From positions 1-20,525 of the IMG/VR virus record IMGVR_UViG_3300018080_000684: 20,525 bases of DNA; one strand, written 5' to 3'. Origin of the DNA: a virus. The notes under the pieces were generated by a model that searched no databases, was not told the origin of the DNA, and saw only the letters and a list, made by a program, of their open reading frames with translations. The position numbers and the translations under genes were made by a program. Shown piece after piece: positions 20,497 to 20,525 of this stretch; the stretch's first letter is position 1; each line of letters opens with the position of its first letter.

Positions 20497-20525
20497 GTGA
20501 CCCGAAAAACTATAGAGTGTGTTAA
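20497..20525 (+). CDS. Start of a further gene running off the right edge
   Basis: GTG 20497 is preceded by AGGGG at suitable spacing and follows the previous stop by four bases. The frame stays open to the window end (VTRKTIECV...). Too short to assign. Confidence 0.4.

Noticed and set aside
1-20525. tRNA, rRNA, integrase or attachment sites
   Set aside because: No cloverleaf with a TTCRA arm, no rRNA-like stretch and no recombinase motif was noticed by eye. A dedicated scan (tRNAscan-type) would be needed to exclude them.

Overview
This window is part of the genome of a tailed double-stranded DNA phage, or a prophage, of a low-GC bacterium. The coding DNA is visibly A+T-rich, the code is standard (TAA, TAG and TGA all end genes), ribosome binding sites of the AAGGAG type are strong, and genes are tightly packed with many ATGA or 8-base overlaps. 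No host chromosomal gene, integrase, rRNA or tRNA is visible, so the lifestyle and host remain open.

Layout. Positions 1-6968 form a leftward head and packaging operon. Read in transcription order it holds small terminase, large terminase, portal, two paralogous virion-morphogenesis proteins, a coiled-coil scaffold-like protein, major capsid protein, a short acidic-repeat protein, a decoration-like protein, a second small structural protein, and the start of a tail or fibre-like protein with a LamG-like region that runs off the left edge. A strong intrinsic terminator sits inside this operon, after the decoration-like gene. Positions 6969-8743 are an unusually loose, signal-rich region. It has two small leftward genes (a ribbon-helix-helix-like protein and a RuvC-like resolvase) and three intergenic stretches full of repeats, hairpins and possible promoters. 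A leftward fused primase-polymerase/RepA-type helicase gene fills 8744-10645.

From 10851 to the right edge everything reads rightward. It starts with an SNF2-family helicase, a small membrane protein and a duplicated cassette of Ser-X-repeat mini-genes. The core replication and recombination genes follow: a HeH-domain protein, a DUF2800 Cas4-like nuclease, a DUF2815 single-strand-binding protein, a zinc/HTH protein and a family A DNA polymerase. A run of small accessory genes ends the window.

How it fits together. The primase-helicase, polymerase, DUF2815, DUF2800, SNF2 helicase and RuvC-like resolvase make a nearly complete replication and recombination set split over two divergent transcription units. 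The resolvase would prepare branched DNA for the terminase. The intergenic region 8371-8743, between resolvase and primase-helicase, holds three back-to-back hairpins, imperfect 36-base repeats and clustered CGGTCA motifs, and is the best replication-origin candidate here.

The most unusual items are: (1) two copies of a translationally coupled mini-gene made of in-frame hexamer repeats coding Ser-X dipeptides (12640-12732 and 13112-13330); (2) nine perfect tandem AAACTAAC units (7604-7675) downstream of a near-consensus rightward promoter and upstream of two rightward terminators, with two same-sense copies next to the ribosome binding site of the opposing gene, suggesting a noncoding repeat RNA; and (3) the hairpin and iteron-like region at 8371-8743.
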